DNA of 64,000 nt from Hymenobacter sp. DG01 (GCF_006352025.1 NZ_CP040936.1:372001-436000); one strand, 5' to 3'; counted from the stretch's first letter, positions 7,216-16,786 are shown. Numbers and translations: made by a program. Notes: generated by a model from the letters alone, not told the origin.

Positions 7216-9816
7216 ATGCCTTACGATACGCTCAAGTTGCCCGAATTGTCCCTGGTGTTGCTGATTGGCACCTCCGGGGCGGGGAAAAGCACATTTGCCC
7301 GCCGCTTATTTCGATCTTCCGAAATCGTTTCCTCTGACCAATGCCGGGAGTTGGTGGCCGATGATGAAAACGACCAGTCGGCCACGCCCGATGCCTTTGC
7401 TCTGTTGCACTACCTGGTGGGGCTGCGCCTCAAGCGCGGCCTGCTCACGGTGGTAGATGCCACCAACGTGCAGCCCGAAGCCCGCAAAACGCTCGTGCAG
7501 TTGGCCCGCGACTATCACATACTGCCCACAGCTGTTATCCTGGATGTGCCCGACCGCGTAGCGGAGGACCGCAACCGGGCCCGGGCGGAGCGCATGCACA
7601 TGGGCCGCCACGTAATTCCGCAGCAGCGCCAGCAGTTGCGCCGGAGCCTGAAAACCCTGAAGGCGGAAGGCTTCCGCCACATCTACCACCTGCGCGGCAC
7701 CGAGGAAATCGATGCTGTGCAGTCCGTAGTGCGCGACCCGCTCTACAATAACCGCAAGCACGATACCGGGCCCTTCGACATCATCGGCGACGTGCACGGC
7801 TGCTACGACGAGCTGGTGCAGCTGCTCACCAAGCTGGGCTACTTCGTGGAAGCCGAACCCGTAGCGGATGCGCGCGACCTGGGTGTGCATGTGCAGGCGC
7901 CCGAAGGCCGCCGGGCCCTGTTCCTGGGCGACCTGGTGGACCGCGGCCCAGCCTCGCCACAGGTGCTGCGTCTGGTTATGCGCATGGTGCAGGATGGCAC
8001 GGCCCTGTGCGTGCCCGGCAACCACGACATCAAGCTGCTGCGCCACCTCAACGGCAAACAGGTCAATGACAAGCACGGCTTTGCCGAAACCCTCCAGCAG
8101 CTTGCCGGCGAGTCGGATACTTTTAAAAGCCAGGTGCGCCAGTTTCTGGATGGGTTGGTCAGCCACTACGTGCTCGATGGCGGCAAACTAGTGGTGGCCC
8201 ACGCCGGGCTTCGGGAAGATATGCAGGGTAGGGGCTCCGGGGCCGTGCGCGCCTTTGCTTTGTTCGGGGAAACGACGGGCGAAATCGACGAGTTTGGCTT
8301 GCCCGTGCGCTACAACTGGGCCTCCGAGTACCGCGGCCGCGCCATGGTAGTGTACGGCCACACGCCCGTACCGGAACCCGAGTGGCTTAACAACACCATT
8401 GATATCGACACCGGCTGCGTATTCGGGGGTAGGCTGACGGCCTTGCGCTACCCCGAGCGGGAGCTAGTAACGGTGCCGGCCGCGCAGGTGTACTGCGAAC
8501 CGGTGCGACCCCTGCGGCCGGCCGAGGTAGCCCAGGACGCAGCCCAACTCACCGCCCAGCAGCAGCACGACGACCTGCTCGATATCCGCGACGTTACCGG
8601 CAAGCAGATTATCCGCACCCGCCTGCTGCCCTCCGTTACCATCCGGGAAGAAAACGGTGTGGCGGCCCTGGAAGTCATGAGTCGCTTCGCCCTGAACCCC
8701 AAGTGGCTGCTCTACCTGCCGCCCACCATGTCGCCCTCAGAAACCAGTGCCCTGCCCGATCTACTGGAGCACCCCGCCGAAGCCTTCGACTACTTCCGCC
8801 GCCAGGATGTGCAGCGGGTAGTGTGTGAGGAAAAGCACATGGGCAGCCGCGTGGTAGTGGTGTTAGCCAAAGATGAAGACGCCGCCCGCCGTCGCTTTGG
8901 GGTAGTAGGCGAGGGGCCCGGCAAATGCTACACCCGCACCGGCCGCAACTTCTTCAACGACACCGTTCTGGAAACGGCTTTCCTGACTCGCCTGCAGGAG
9001 GCACTAGCTACTGCCGGCTTCTGGGAGAAGTTCAGCACTGACTGGCTGTGCCTAGATGCCGAGCTGCTGCCGTGGTCGGCAAAAGCGCAGGAACTGATAA
9101 AAAACCAATACGCCGCCGTAGCTGCGGCCGCCACGGCTGCCCTGCCGGTTGCAGCTGGTGTACTAGCCCAGGCCGCTACGCGAGGCCTCGATGGTGTAGA
9201 GGCGCTACTGGCCCGCACCACGGCCCGGCAAGCCGCAGCCGAGCACTATGCCGAGGCCTACCGCCGCTACTGCTGGCCGGTGGAAAGCCTGGCAGATCTG
9301 CGCCTAGCGCCCTTCCATCTGCTGGCCACCGAAGGCCGCACCTACTTCGATAAGGACCACGCCTGGCACATGGAAACCCTGCGGGCTATCTGTCTCGCCG
9401 ATGAAGGCCTGCTGCGTGCTACCCCTTACCGGGTGGTAAACCTGGCGGATATCACCGATGTGGAAGCCGCCACCCAGTGGTGGACCGACCTGACGGCTGC
9501 CGGGGGCGAAGGTGTGGTGGTTAAGCCTTACGACTTCATCCCGGCCGGGCGCAAACACTTGGTGCAACCCGCCCTGAAGTGCCGAGGGCGCGAATACCTG
9601 CGCATCATCTACGGCCCCGACTACTTGCTGCCAGGCAACCTGGAACGCCTGCGCGAGCGAGCCGTGAAAACCAAGCGCAACCTGGCCCTGCGGGAATTTG
9701 CCCTGGGCGTGGAAGGCCTGGAGCGCTTCGTGGCGGGAGCCCCCTTGCGCGAGGTGCACCAGTGCGTGTTCGGCGTGCTGGCCCTGGAAAGTGAAGCCAT
9801 TGACCCCCGCCTCTGA
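7216..9816 (+). CDS. pnkp: Pnkp: polynucleotide kinase-phosphatase-ligase for RNA repair
   Basis: A trifunctional end-healing and sealing enzyme. The N-terminal kinase has the P-loop GTSGAGKST at 18-26. The central calcineurin-type phosphatase has GDVHGC (191-196), GDLVDRGP (238-245) and GNHD (268-271). The C-terminal adenylyltransferase or ligase module has EEKHMGSR with the likely AMP-accepting Lys540. At 866 residues from the ATG at 7216 it matches characterised Pnkp (about 870); a TTG at 7198 would add six residues. In this family the ligase module needs Hen1 for activity, and hen1 lies just upstream. A 44-codon frame overlaps its stop codon, and a hairpin terminator follows at 9962. Confidence 0.95.
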   Translation: MPYDTLKLPELSLVLLIGTSGAGKSTFARRLFRSSEIVSSDQCRELVADDENDQSATPDAFALLHYLVGLRLKRGLLTVVDATNVQPEARKTLVQLARDYHILPTAVILDVPDRVAEDRNRARAERMHMGRHVIPQQRQQLRRSLKTLKAEGFRHIYHLRGTEEIDAVQSVVRDPLYNNRKHDTGPFDIIGDVHGCYDELVQLLTKLGYFVEAEPVADARDLGVHVQAPEGRRALFLGDLVDRGPASPQVLRLVMRMVQDGTALCVPGNHDIKLLRHLNGKQVNDKHGFAETLQQLAGESDTFKSQVRQFLDGLVSHYVLDGGKLVVAHAGLREDMQGRGSGAVRAFALFGETTGEIDEFGLPVRYNWASEYRGRAMVVYGHTPVPEPEWLNNTIDIDTGCVFGGRLTALRYPERELVTVPAAQVYCEPVRPLRPAEVAQDAAQLTAQQQHDDLLDIRDVTGKQIIRTRLLPSVTIREENGVAALEVMSRFALNPKWLLYLPPTMSPSETSALPDLLEHPAEAFDYFRRQDVQRVVCEEKHMGSRVVVVLAKDEDAARRRFGVVGEGPGKCYTRTGRNFFNDTVLETAFLTRLQEALATAGFWEKFSTDWLCLDAELLPWSAKAQELIKNQYAAVAAAATAALPVAAGVLAQAATRGLDGVEALLARTTARQAAAEHYAEAYRRYCWPVESLADLRLAPFHLLATEGRTYFDKDHAWHMETLRAICLADEGLLRATPYRVVNLADITDVEAATQWWTDLTAAGGEGVVVKPYDFIPAGRKHLVQPALKCRGREYLRIIYGPDYLLPGNLERLRERAVKTKRNLALREFALGVEGLERFVAGAPLREVHQCVFGVLALESEAIDPRL

Positions 9817-9950
9817 TGAACGACACCATGCACACCTGGCTTCGAGAGGTAGTATGGGAAGATTGTTGCAGACCTAGTGGGAAAAAATACAACGCTGCCG
9901 CTCGCTACAATGCGAGCTGCTTCCGGGCAACCACCCGCCAAGATTCTTAG
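9816..9950 (+). CDS. Possible 44-codon gene coupled to the end of pnkp
   Basis: The stop of pnkp and an ATG overlap as TGATG, and the frame runs 44 codons to TAG at 9948-9950, ending 11 bases before the terminator hairpin. The product would be basic with three cysteines (two adjacent, near residues 17-18). The coupling and the position before the terminator are suggestive. Codon choice, however, includes AGA, AGT and GGG, which neighbouring genes seldom use, so it may be chance. Nothing similar is recognised. Confidence 0.22.
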   Translation: MNDTMHTWLREVVWEDCCRPSGKKYNAAARYNASCFRATTRQDS

Positions 9951-9961
9951 CTATAAGCAAC

Positions 9962-9990
9962 AAGTCCCACCCTGGCCCAGGGTGGGACTT
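9962..9990. terminator. Bidirectional hairpin between pnkp and ilvC
   Basis: AAGTCCCACCCTGG (9962-9975) is exactly complementary to 9977-9990. The T-tract is weak on both sides (TTATTTATG on plus, TTGTTG on minus). The position between two convergent genes fits a shared terminator. Confidence 0.6.
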
Positions 9991-10069
9991 ATTTATGCTG
10001 AGAAGCCCGCTTTTTAACTACTGGCCGGTTACGGCAAAGGCCGCTTTCCCGACACTTAGTCGCCCGCAG

Positions 10070-11158
10070 CTAGTTGCCTTCAGCGAAAAGCGCGAAGCCT
10101 GTCTCTACTTTCTCGGTGGCTTTGGAGCGCAGCTCGCGCACCGTGGCACCGGTCTGCCACAGCTCCGAGTCACGCACTTCCTTCAGTTCTGCTTCCAGCT
10201 CTTGGCGGTAGCCGGGAGTAGAGCCACGCTGGATGGTGCGGGCGGCTTCTTGGCCGGAGGCTACGCTGTCGTACAGCTCGTTGAGTACGGGCAGGGTAGC
10301 GTCGCGGAAGCGGCCTTTCCAGTCGAGGGCGCCGCGCTGGGCGGTTACGGAGCAGTTGCTGAACATCCAATCCATGCCGTTTTCACCTACCAGCGGCACG
10401 AGGCTCTGAGTGAGCTCTTCCACGGTTTCGTTGAAGGCCTCGGAAGGGGAGTGGCCGCGCTGGCGCAACACCTGGTATTGGGCTTCGATAATGCCAGCCA
10501 ACGCGCCCATCAGCACGCCCCGCTCGCCGGTGAGGTCAGAATATACTTCGCGCTTGAAGTCGGTTTCGAACAGGTAGCCCGATCCTACCCCAATGCCGAG
10601 AGCAATGGCCTTCTCGTAAGCCTGTCCGGTAGCGTCCTGGAACACGGCAAACGAGGAGTTCAATCCGCCCCCAGCCACAAACAGGCGGCGCAAGCTAGTG
10701 CCGCTACCCTTCGGGGCCACCAATACCACGTCCACATCCGCGGGCGGAATGATACCGGTCTGGTCGTTGAACGTGATGCCGAAGCCGTGCGAGAAGTACA
10801 GTGTTTTGCCGGGCGTTAGCTTGGCTTTCAGCGTAGGCCACACCGCAATCTGGCCGGCGTCGGAGAGCAGGTTGGCGATGATGGTGCCGCGCTCGGCCGC
10901 TTCTTCGATGTCGAATAGGGTTTCACCTTCTACCCAGCCATCCGCTTCGGCCTTGCTCCAGGAAGCCGAGTCGCGGCGCTGCCCGATGATGACGTTGAAG
11001 CCGTTGTCGCGCAGGTTCAGCGCCTGGCCGGGGCCTTGCACGCCGTAGCCAATCACGGCAATGGTTTCGTCTTTCAGAATGGCGCGGGCTTTCTCCAAAG
11101 GAAATTCGTCGCGGGTTACTACGTGCTCTTCTACGCCGCCAAAGTTGATGGTTGCCAT
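10070..11158 (-). CDS. ilvC: Ketol-acid reductoisomerase
   Basis: NADPH- and Mg-dependent conversion of acetolactate or acetohydroxybutyrate to dihydroxy acids, the second common step of valine and isoleucine synthesis. The Rossmann nucleotide loop is visible as IGYGVQGPGQAL at 36-47, and YFSHGFGITF and VLVAPKGSGTSLR mark the active-site loops. 362 residues. Last gene of the ilvE-ilvD-ilvB-ilvN-ilvC operon, 52 bases after ilvN. Confidence 0.96.
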   Translation of the reverse strand: MATINFGGVEEHVVTRDEFPLEKARAILKDETIAVIGYGVQGPGQALNLRDNGFNVIIGQRRDSASWSKAEADGWVEGETLFDIEEAAERGTIIANLLSDAGQIAVWPTLKAKLTPGKTLYFSHGFGITFNDQTGIIPPADVDVVLVAPKGSGTSLRRLFVAGGGLNSSFAVFQDATGQAYEKAIALGIGVGSGYLFETDFKREVYSDLTGERGVLMGALAGIIEAQYQVLRQRGHSPSEAFNETVEELTQSLVPLVGENGMDWMFSNCSVTAQRGALDWKGRFRDATLPVLNELYDSVASGQEAARTIQRGSTPGYRQELEAELKEVRDSELWQTGATVRELRSKATEKVETGFALFAEGN

Positions 11159-11210
11159 GATGTTGGATATTGGGTTGGAAGATGAAAATCTCGGTTTGTG
11201 TAGAGTGAGC

Positions 11211-11816
11211 CTACATCGTGAATACCTTGTCGCGGCTGTTGAGGTAGTCGTTTTCGCTGACCTCGTGGCTGGGCTCTATGCGCTCGAACTCGCGGAGCTG
11301 GTGGTGGAAGCCCTGGCTGTTTTTGATGATGGCAATACGGGCCGAGCGCACGAACTCGATGAGGCCGTAGGGCTGCAGCACCGTCAGAAGCTTGTCGGTT
11401 TCCTCGCGGTGGCCGGTGGTTTCGAACACAGTGTAATCCTTGCGGATTACCACGGCGCGGGCCCCGTGCTCCCGCAGCAGCCGCTCTACCAGGGCCCGCT
11501 CGGCAATGACGTCGGTGGGCACTTTGTAGAGGGCCATTTCCTGCCAGATGACGTCCTCATTGGGGTTGAAGTACACCTTGAGCACCTCCACTTGCTTCTC
11601 AATCTGGCGGGCAATCTTGCGCACCACCTCCTCAGTTTCTACCACCACAATGTTGAAGCGGTGGATTCCTTCGACCTCCGAAGGGGAGGTGTTGAGGCTC
11701 TCGATGTTGATTTTGCGGCGGGAGAAGATGATGGCAATGCGGTTCAGCAGTCCCACCTGATTTTCGGTGTAAGCCGTGATGTTGTACTCCCGCCGGTCGA
11801 TGGATTGCTGTGTCAT
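11211..11816 (-). CDS. ilvN: Acetolactate synthase small (regulatory) subunit
   Basis: The ACT-domain subunit that stimulates IlvB and confers valine feedback inhibition. The ACT core is at the N-terminus (EYNITAYTENQVGLLNRIA, then IFSRRKINIESL). The preferred start is the ATG at 11814-11816, giving 201 residues. A longer frame begins at 11843, but that ATG is part of an intergenic repeat (GTCATGCTGAGC), so the extra nine codons are probably not native. Partner ilvB lies 152 bases upstream, the gap being filled largely by the repeat. Confidence 0.93.
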   Translation of the reverse strand: MTQQSIDRREYNITAYTENQVGLLNRIAIIFSRRKINIESLNTSPSEVEGIHRFNIVVVETEEVVRKIARQIEKQVEVLKVYFNPNEDVIWQEMALYKVPTDVIAERALVERLLREHGARAVVIRKDYTVFETTGHREETDKLLTVLQPYGLIEFVRSARIAIIKNSQGFHHQLREFERIEPSHEVSENDYLNSRDKVFTM

Positions 11817-11838
11817 AGTATTGGTCACTAGATAGGCC

Positions 11839-11941
11839 GTCATGCTGAGCGGAGTCGAAGCATCTCTACCGCTTCGTTGAGTTGTTGCTAGGCCAGTTGG
11901 TTAGCCAGAGGGAGGGATGCTTCGACTCCGCTCAGCATGAG
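11839..11941. repeat. GTCAT-family palindromic element, copy 1 (between ilvB and ilvN)
   Basis: A 25-base sequence at 11840-11864 is exactly inverted at 11916-11940. Outer ends read TCATGCTGAGCGGAGTCGAA. The interior carries TCTACCGCTTCGTTG, which is also found in copy 2 at about 23 kb. It looks like a non-autonomous mobile or REP-type element inserted inside the ilv operon, and it adds a spurious upstream start codon to ilvN. Confidence 0.8.
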
Positions 11942-11968
11942 GTTCTTTCAAACCTGTTAGCTCGCGCT

Positions 11969-13732
11969 CTACTTCAACCTTATCTCCCCAACCCCGCAAC
12001 CTTGCGGCACCATAGGGAAGATGTTGTTCTCGCGGGTCACCATCACTTCCAGCAGGAAGGAGCCGGGGTGCTCCAGCATCTCGCGGAGGGCGGCTTGCAG
12101 GTCGGGGCGGCTGTCTACCCGGAGGCCGGCGATGCTGTAGCCGCTGGCCACGGTCACGTAGTCGGGGCTGGCAATGTCCACGAAGGAGTAGCGCCGGTCG
12201 TGGAAGAGCTCCTGCCACTGGCGCACCATGCCCAGGAACTGGTTGTTGAGGAGCAGAATTTTCACGTTCACGCCCGTCTGCATGATGGTACCCAGCTCCT
12301 GAATCGTCATCTGAATGCCCCCGTCGCCAATGACGGCTACCACGGTGCGCTCGGGCGCCCCGTACTTAGCCCCGATGGCGGCAGGCAGGGCGAAACCCAT
12401 GGTGCCCAGGCCACCGCTGGTGATGTTGCTGCGGGTGTGGTTGAGCTTGGCATAGCGACAGGCTACCATCTGGTGCTGGCCTACGTCGGTTACAATGATG
12501 GCCTCGCCCTGGGTCAGCTCATTCAGCTGCTGAATTACCTCGCCCATGGTCAACTCGTCGGAGGTCGGGAACAGCTCGTCCTGGATGACGGCCGCTATTT
12601 CCTCCGCGTCGTGGTCCTGGAAGCGCTGCCGCCACTCGGGGTAGGTGCGGGCTTCCAGTAGCTCCGTGAGCAGTGGGAGGGTTTCCTTGCAGTCGCCCCA
12701 CACCGGCACGTTGGCCTTCACGTTCTTGTCGATTTCTGTGGGGTCGATGTCGAGGTGAATCACCTGGGCTTGCCGGGCGTACTTATCCAAGCGGCCCGTC
12801 ACTCGGTCGTCGAAGCGCATCCCGATGGCAATGAGCACGTCGCACTCGTTGGTCAGCACATTGGGGCCGTAGTTGCCGTGCATACCCAGCATACCCACGT
12901 TGAGAGGGTGACCGGTAGGTAGGGCACCCGCCCCAAGGATGGTCCAGGCGGCCGGAATACCGCTTTTCTCAATGAACTGCTTGAACTCCTGCTCTGCCTG
13001 GCCTAGTAACACGCCTTGGCCCCACAGCACCAAGGGGCGCTTGGCCTGGTTGATGAGGGCCGCCGCCTGCGCCACATATTCTGAGCGCACGAGTGGCCTA
13101 GGGCGGTAGCTGCGGATGTGGGTGCAGGGCTGATACGGCGCGAAATCGGCCTTCTGCATCTGGGCGTTTTTGGTGATGTCGATCAGGACCGGGCCGGGCC
13201 GGCCGCTGCGCGCGATGTAGAAGGCCTTGGCTAGCGCCTCCGGAATCTCACTGGCGTCCGTTACCTGGTGGTTCCACTTGGTAATGGGCGTGGTGATGTT
13301 GATGATGTCGGTTTCCTGGAAGGCATCGGTGCCCAGCAAGTGCGCAAACACTTGACCCGTGATGCACACCAGCGGCGTGCTGTCAATCAGAGCATCGGCT
13401 AGGCCAGTCACGAGGTTGGTAGCACCGGGGCCGCTGGTCGCAAATACTACCCCCACCTTCCCCGACGAGCGCGCGTAGCCCTGGGCCGCGTGAATGCCGC
13501 CCTGCTCGTGGCGCACCAGCACGTGGTTGAGCTGCTCCTTGAAATCGTAGAGCGCATCATAAATCGGGATGATGGCGCCGCCCGGGTAGCCGAACACGGT
13601 ATCCACGCCCTCCGCCAGCAGGGCGTGCAGCGTGGCCTCAGCCCCCGACAGCGTTCGGGTAATGGACTCCGCCGTGGCTACGGCCGTTTCAGCCGAGGTT
13701 GGCGCGGGCTGGGGTTGTGAGTTCAGGTACAT
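11969..13732 (-). CDS. ilvB: Acetolactate synthase large (catalytic) subunit
   Basis: A ThDP- and FAD-dependent enzyme that joins pyruvate to pyruvate or 2-ketobutyrate, the first common step of valine and isoleucine synthesis. 587 residues with all three domains: N-terminal [14 protein letters not shown] and [15 protein letters not shown] with the catalytic Glu, the central FAD domain, and the C-terminal ThDP motif [12 protein letters not shown] ending in LLLNN. The first roughly 25 residues are a variable extension. Its start overlaps the end of ilvD by 44 bases. Confidence 0.96.
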   Translation of the reverse strand: MYLNSQPQPAPTSAETAVATAESITRTLSGAEATLHALLAEGVDTVFGYPGGAIIPIYDALYDFKEQLNHVLVRHEQGGIHAAQGYARSSGKVGVVFATSGPGATNLVTGLADALIDSTPLVCITGQVFAHLLGTDAFQETDIINITTPITKWNHQVTDASEIPEALAKAFYIARSGRPGPVLIDITKNAQMQKADFAPYQPCTHIRSYRPRPLVRSEYVAQAAALINQAKRPLVLWGQGVLLGQAEQEFKQFIEKSGIPAAWTILGAGALPTGHPLNVGMLGMHGNYGPNVLTNECDVLIAIGMRFDDRVTGRLDKYARQAQVIHLDIDPTEIDKNVKANVPVWGDCKETLPLLTELLEARTYPEWRQRFQDHDAEEIAAVIQDELFPTSDELTMGEVIQQLNELTQGEAIIVTDVGQHQMVACRYAKLNHTRSNITSGGLGTMGFALPAAIGAKYGAPERTVVAVIGDGGIQMTIQELGTIMQTGVNVKILLLNNQFLGMVRQWQELFHDRRYSFVDIASPDYVTVASGYSIAGLRVDSRPDLQAALREMLEHPGSFLLEVMVTRENNIFPMVPQGCGVGEIRLK

Positions 13733-15413
13733 GGTCTTCCTGGTAATCGGTGATACAGCCGCGGCTTGCGTCGCTCACGGTGCGGATATACTTCAGCAGC
13801 ACGCCTTGTTGCACATTGGGCCGGGGCCGCTGCCACTGCTGGCGGCGTAGCTCCAGCAAGGCGTCATCTACCTGCACATCAATGGTGTTGGTGCTGGCGT
13901 CCAGCACAATCCAGTCGCCGTCTTCCACCAGCGCAATGGTGCCGCCGTCGTAGGCCTCGGGGCACACGTGCCCAATCACGAAGCCATGAGTGCCGCCCGA
14001 AAAGCGGCCATCTGTAATTAGGGCCACTTTATCACCCAGGCCGGCGCCAATGATGGCCGAGGTTGGTTTGAGCATTTCCGGCATCCCCGGCCCGCCCTTG
14101 GGCCCCACGTAGCGAATCACGACGACCTGGCCGGGCTGAATCTTGCCCTGCATAATGCCTTCGTTCAGCTCTTCTTCGGAGTTGAACACGATGGCCGGCC
14201 CCTCAAACCGCAGGCCTTCTTTCCCCGTGATTTTGGCCACGGCACCTCTCTGGGCCAGGTTGCCATACAGAATCTGAATGTGGCCATCGGCTTTGATGGG
14301 GTTGTCTAGGGGGCGCAGTAAATCTTGCTCGGCGCCTAGAGGCTGCACGTTGGCTAGATTTTCGGCGAGAGTTTGGCCGGTTACCGTCAGCAGGTCGCCG
14401 TGGAGTAGGCCTAGGTTTAGCAGCGTTTTCATTACGGCCGGCACCCCGCCCAGGGCCGAGAGGTCTTCCATCAGGTACTTGCCGCTGGGCTTGAGGTCGG
14501 CCAACACCGGCGTGCGGTTGCTCACTGCCTGGAAGTCTTCCATTGTAAGGTGCACACCGGCGGCGTGGGCAATGGCAATCAGATGGAGCACCGCGTTGGT
14601 GGAGCCGCCTAGCACGGTGGTCATCACCAGGGCATTTTCAAAGGCCTCACGCACCAGAATGTCGCGGGGCTTGAGGTCGAGCTCCAGCAGGCGGCGCAAG
14701 TAAGCGCCGGCCGTCAGGCACTCCTGTTGCTTCTCCTGGCTAACTGCAGGGGAGGACGAGGAAAACGGGACGCTCATGCCCAGCGTTTCGATGGCCGCCG
14801 CCATGGTATTCGCCGTGTACATGCCGCCGCAGGCGCCAGGGCCCGGGCAGGCATTGTGGATGATGCCCTTGTAATCCTCGTCCGATATCTGTCCCTGCAG
14901 CTTCTTGCCGTAGGCCTCAAAGCACGATACAATATTGAGCTGCTGCCCCTTAAAGGTGCCGCCCTTAATGGTGCCGCCGTACACCATCAGCGAAGGCCGA
15001 TTCAGGCGCGCCATGGCAATGAGGGCACCCGGCATGTTCTTGTCGCAGCCCATCACGCAGGCTAGGGCATCGTAGTTGTGCGCCCCGGCCATAGCCTCAA
15101 TTGAATCAGCTATAATTTCCCTGGAAACCAGGGAGTAGCGCATGCCCGCCGTGCCATTCGTAATGCCATCCGATACCCCAATGGTGTTAAACCGCAGCCC
15201 CACCAGCCCCTGCTCCTGCACGCCTACCTTCACCTGGTCGGCCAAGCCGTTGAGGTGCATGTTGCAGGTGTTGCCCTCGAAGCCCGTGGAGCAGATGCCC
15301 ACAAACGGCTTGTGCAAATCAGCATCCGAGAGCCCCGAGCCAATAAGCATGGCTTGGGACGCCGGCAGGCTGTCGTCTTGGGTGTAGATGCGGCTGTATT
15401 TATTCAGGGTCAT
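13689..15413 (-). CDS. ilvD: Dihydroxy-acid dehydratase
   Basis: Dehydrates 2,3-dihydroxy-isovalerate and -methylvalerate to the 2-keto acids. 574 residues. The cysteines expected to hold the [2Fe-2S] cluster are visible: Cys50 (GNTCNMH), Cys123 (GCDKNMPG) and Cys195 ([14 protein letters not shown]). It starts 61 bases after ilvE and overlaps ilvB by 44 bases, so the two are probably translationally coupled. Confidence 0.97.
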   Translation of the reverse strand: MTLNKYSRIYTQDDSLPASQAMLIGSGLSDADLHKPFVGICSTGFEGNTCNMHLNGLADQVKVGVQEQGLVGLRFNTIGVSDGITNGTAGMRYSLVSREIIADSIEAMAGAHNYDALACVMGCDKNMPGALIAMARLNRPSLMVYGGTIKGGTFKGQQLNIVSCFEAYGKKLQGQISDEDYKGIIHNACPGPGACGGMYTANTMAAAIETLGMSVPFSSSSPAVSQEKQQECLTAGAYLRRLLELDLKPRDILVREAFENALVMTTVLGGSTNAVLHLIAIAHAAGVHLTMEDFQAVSNRTPVLADLKPSGKYLMEDLSALGGVPAVMKTLLNLGLLHGDLLTVTGQTLAENLANVQPLGAEQDLLRPLDNPIKADGHIQILYGNLAQRGAVAKITGKEGLRFEGPAIVFNSEEELNEGIMQGKIQPGQVVVIRYVGPKGGPGMPEMLKPTSAIIGAGLGDKVALITDGRFSGGTHGFVIGHVCPEAYDGGTIALVEDGDWIVLDASTNTIDVQVDDALLELRRQQWQRPRPNVQQGVLLKYIRTVSDASRGCITDYQEDHVPELTTPARANLG

Positions 15414-15436
15414 TAGGTGGAGAGGTTAGATAGGGG

Positions 15437-15502
15437 AGCTCAGAACTTAGAGGTGGTGTTTTAATCGGCGAATTCTAAGCTCTAACTTCTAGGTTCTCAG
15501 CT
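15437..15502. repeat. Imperfect inverted repeat overlapping the 3' end of ilvE
   Basis: AGCTCAGAACTTAGAGGT (15437-15454) faces ACTTCTAGGTTCTCAGCT (15485-15502), matching at 15 of 18 positions. The right arm lies inside the last codons of ilvE, so part of the IlvE C-terminus is coded by the repeat. There is no T-run; it is more like a dispersed repeat than a terminator. Confidence 0.5.
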
Positions 15503-16377
15503 TTAATGGATTGTCCCGTTACCAAGGCGTGGTAGTGGCTGGCGAGCACGCCGCCGATGGAGTGCTGGAATGACTTTTCAAACACGATATCATCTACCGA
15601 GGCAATGCCGATAACCTCAGCCGCGGTGCCCGTCATGAAGGCCGCTGAAGCAGTGCGCAGCTCGTCCGGCGTGAAAAACTTCTCGTGCACCGTGATGCCG
15701 GCCTCCCGTGCCAGATCAATAATGGTATTGCGGGTGATGCCGCGCAGAATGCTGCCTGCGGGAGCGGTGTACAGCTCCCCGTCACGTTCGAAGAAGAAGT
15801 TGGCGCCCGGACCCTCAGCCACGTAGCCGTTCATGTCCAGCAACAGGGCCTCATCGTAGCCTCGGCCCTTGGCCTCCGTGCTGGCAATGATGGAGTTAAC
15901 GTAGTGGCCGCCTACTTTGGCCTCGATGGGCACCGCTTTGGGGTTGGGCCGCTCGTAGGGCGAGATGGTGAGGCGCAGGCTCTGGTCGCCGAGGTATTTG
16001 CCCCATTCCCACACCGCAATCAGCAGGTTGCTGGAAGTGGCAGCTTTCAGGCTCATGTTGGGCGTGGCGGCGTACACCAGCGGGCGGATGTAGGCGTCCG
16101 TTAGGTTATTGCGTTCCAGTACCTCGTAGCTGATGTGCGTGAGTTCTTCCACCGAATACTCCAGGGGAAGCCCTACTGCTTTACACGAGTAATGCAGCCG
16201 CTCGTAGTGCTCCTCTGCCTTAAAAATGCGGGTTCCGGCGGGCGTATTGTAGGCTCTGATACCTTCGAATACAGAGTAGCCATAGTGCAGCGACTGGGCA
16301 TACACCCCGCAGGTGGCCTGCTCGGCCGGTACAAACTCGCCATCCAAAAAAGCGACGGTATTATTGGTGTAGTACAT
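15475..16377 (-). CDS. ilvE: Branched-chain amino acid aminotransferase
   Basis: A fold-type IV PLP enzyme that transfers the amino group from glutamate to the keto acids of Leu, Ile and Val. 300 residues. The PLP lysine is Lys154 in PIEAKVGGHYVNS, with GYDEALLLD, VAEGPGANFFF and LRGITRNTI as further family motifs. First gene of the ilv operon. Its last few codons (KAENLEVRA) overlap one arm of an inverted repeat. Confidence 0.95.
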   Translation of the reverse strand: MYYTNNTVAFLDGEFVPAEQATCGVYAQSLHYGYSVFEGIRAYNTPAGTRIFKAEEHYERLHYSCKAVGLPLEYSVEELTHISYEVLERNNLTDAYIRPLVYAATPNMSLKAATSSNLLIAVWEWGKYLGDQSLRLTISPYERPNPKAVPIEAKVGGHYVNSIIASTEAKGRGYDEALLLDMNGYVAEGPGANFFFERDGELYTAPAGSILRGITRNTIIDLAREAGITVHEKFFTPDELRTASAAFMTGTAAEVIGIASVDDIVFEKSFQHSIGGVLASHYHALVTGQSIKAENLEVRA

Positions 16378-16786
16378 GGGGTAAAGGGGGTAGGGAGAAA
16401 ATGAGTAGCCGCTAGGGAAAAGCCCTTCTCGGCACCGGGCTAAGAAAGGCAGCAGGAGAAAGCAGGGGCAGGGAGGGCGGAAGCTCGTCGTCGGCTTGGC
16501 TGGGTTCTATTCCCTTCCGGGTATAGCTGCCGCGACTAGTAGGCCTGGCCGGCGTTACCCGCAGGCCGATAGCCTGCCTAGTGTCCGCAGCTGACACAAG
16601 AAATAGTGCAGACCAGGAGGTGGAAAAAGGCTCGGGTATATCATATTTACAGCGGTAGGGTGCCTGCAAGTACCACTGCCGATATGCCCGGTTAAAACTT
16701 TTTTCTTGCTTTGATACTATTTCAAAATCTTTATAAAAATACTATAATATATTAACTGTCAGAGGATTGCATTTTAGATAAATACG
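16378..16786. other. Divergent control region upstream of ilvE
   Basis: A 409-base gap between divergent genes. About 16690-16785 is strongly AT-rich, unlike the surroundings, and probably holds promoters for one or both sides, although no exact TAnnTTTG box was found. On the minus strand a short GC stem (AGCCC/GGGCT, about 16416-16441) followed by TTTT lies near ilvE and could be a weak attenuator. The shared 13-mer is at 16661-16673. An 85-codon open frame here looks accidental. Confidence 0.45.
16661..16673 (-). promoter_or_regulatory. 13-base sequence shared by the leu and ilv operon leaders (ilv copy)
   Basis: An exact copy of the sequence at 4873-4885, same orientation relative to the operon, 284 bases upstream of ilvE. 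Read from a GTG just before it, it would begin a nine-residue peptide, VVLAGTLPL, ending in TAA, rich in Val and Leu. This is only suggestive of a leader peptide. Confidence 0.33.

Noticed and set aside
7306-8166. Long antisense open frame inside pnkp
   Set aside because: Typical GC-rich shadow of a real gene; pnkp motifs fix the true strand. The same applies to the long antisense frames in the TonB and ABC-F genes.
16412-16669. 85-codon open frame on the minus strand upstream of ilvE
   Set aside because: It starts with TTG in the leader region, has no promoter or conserved look, and its composition (many Pro, Ser and Arg) is that of a random GC-rich frame.
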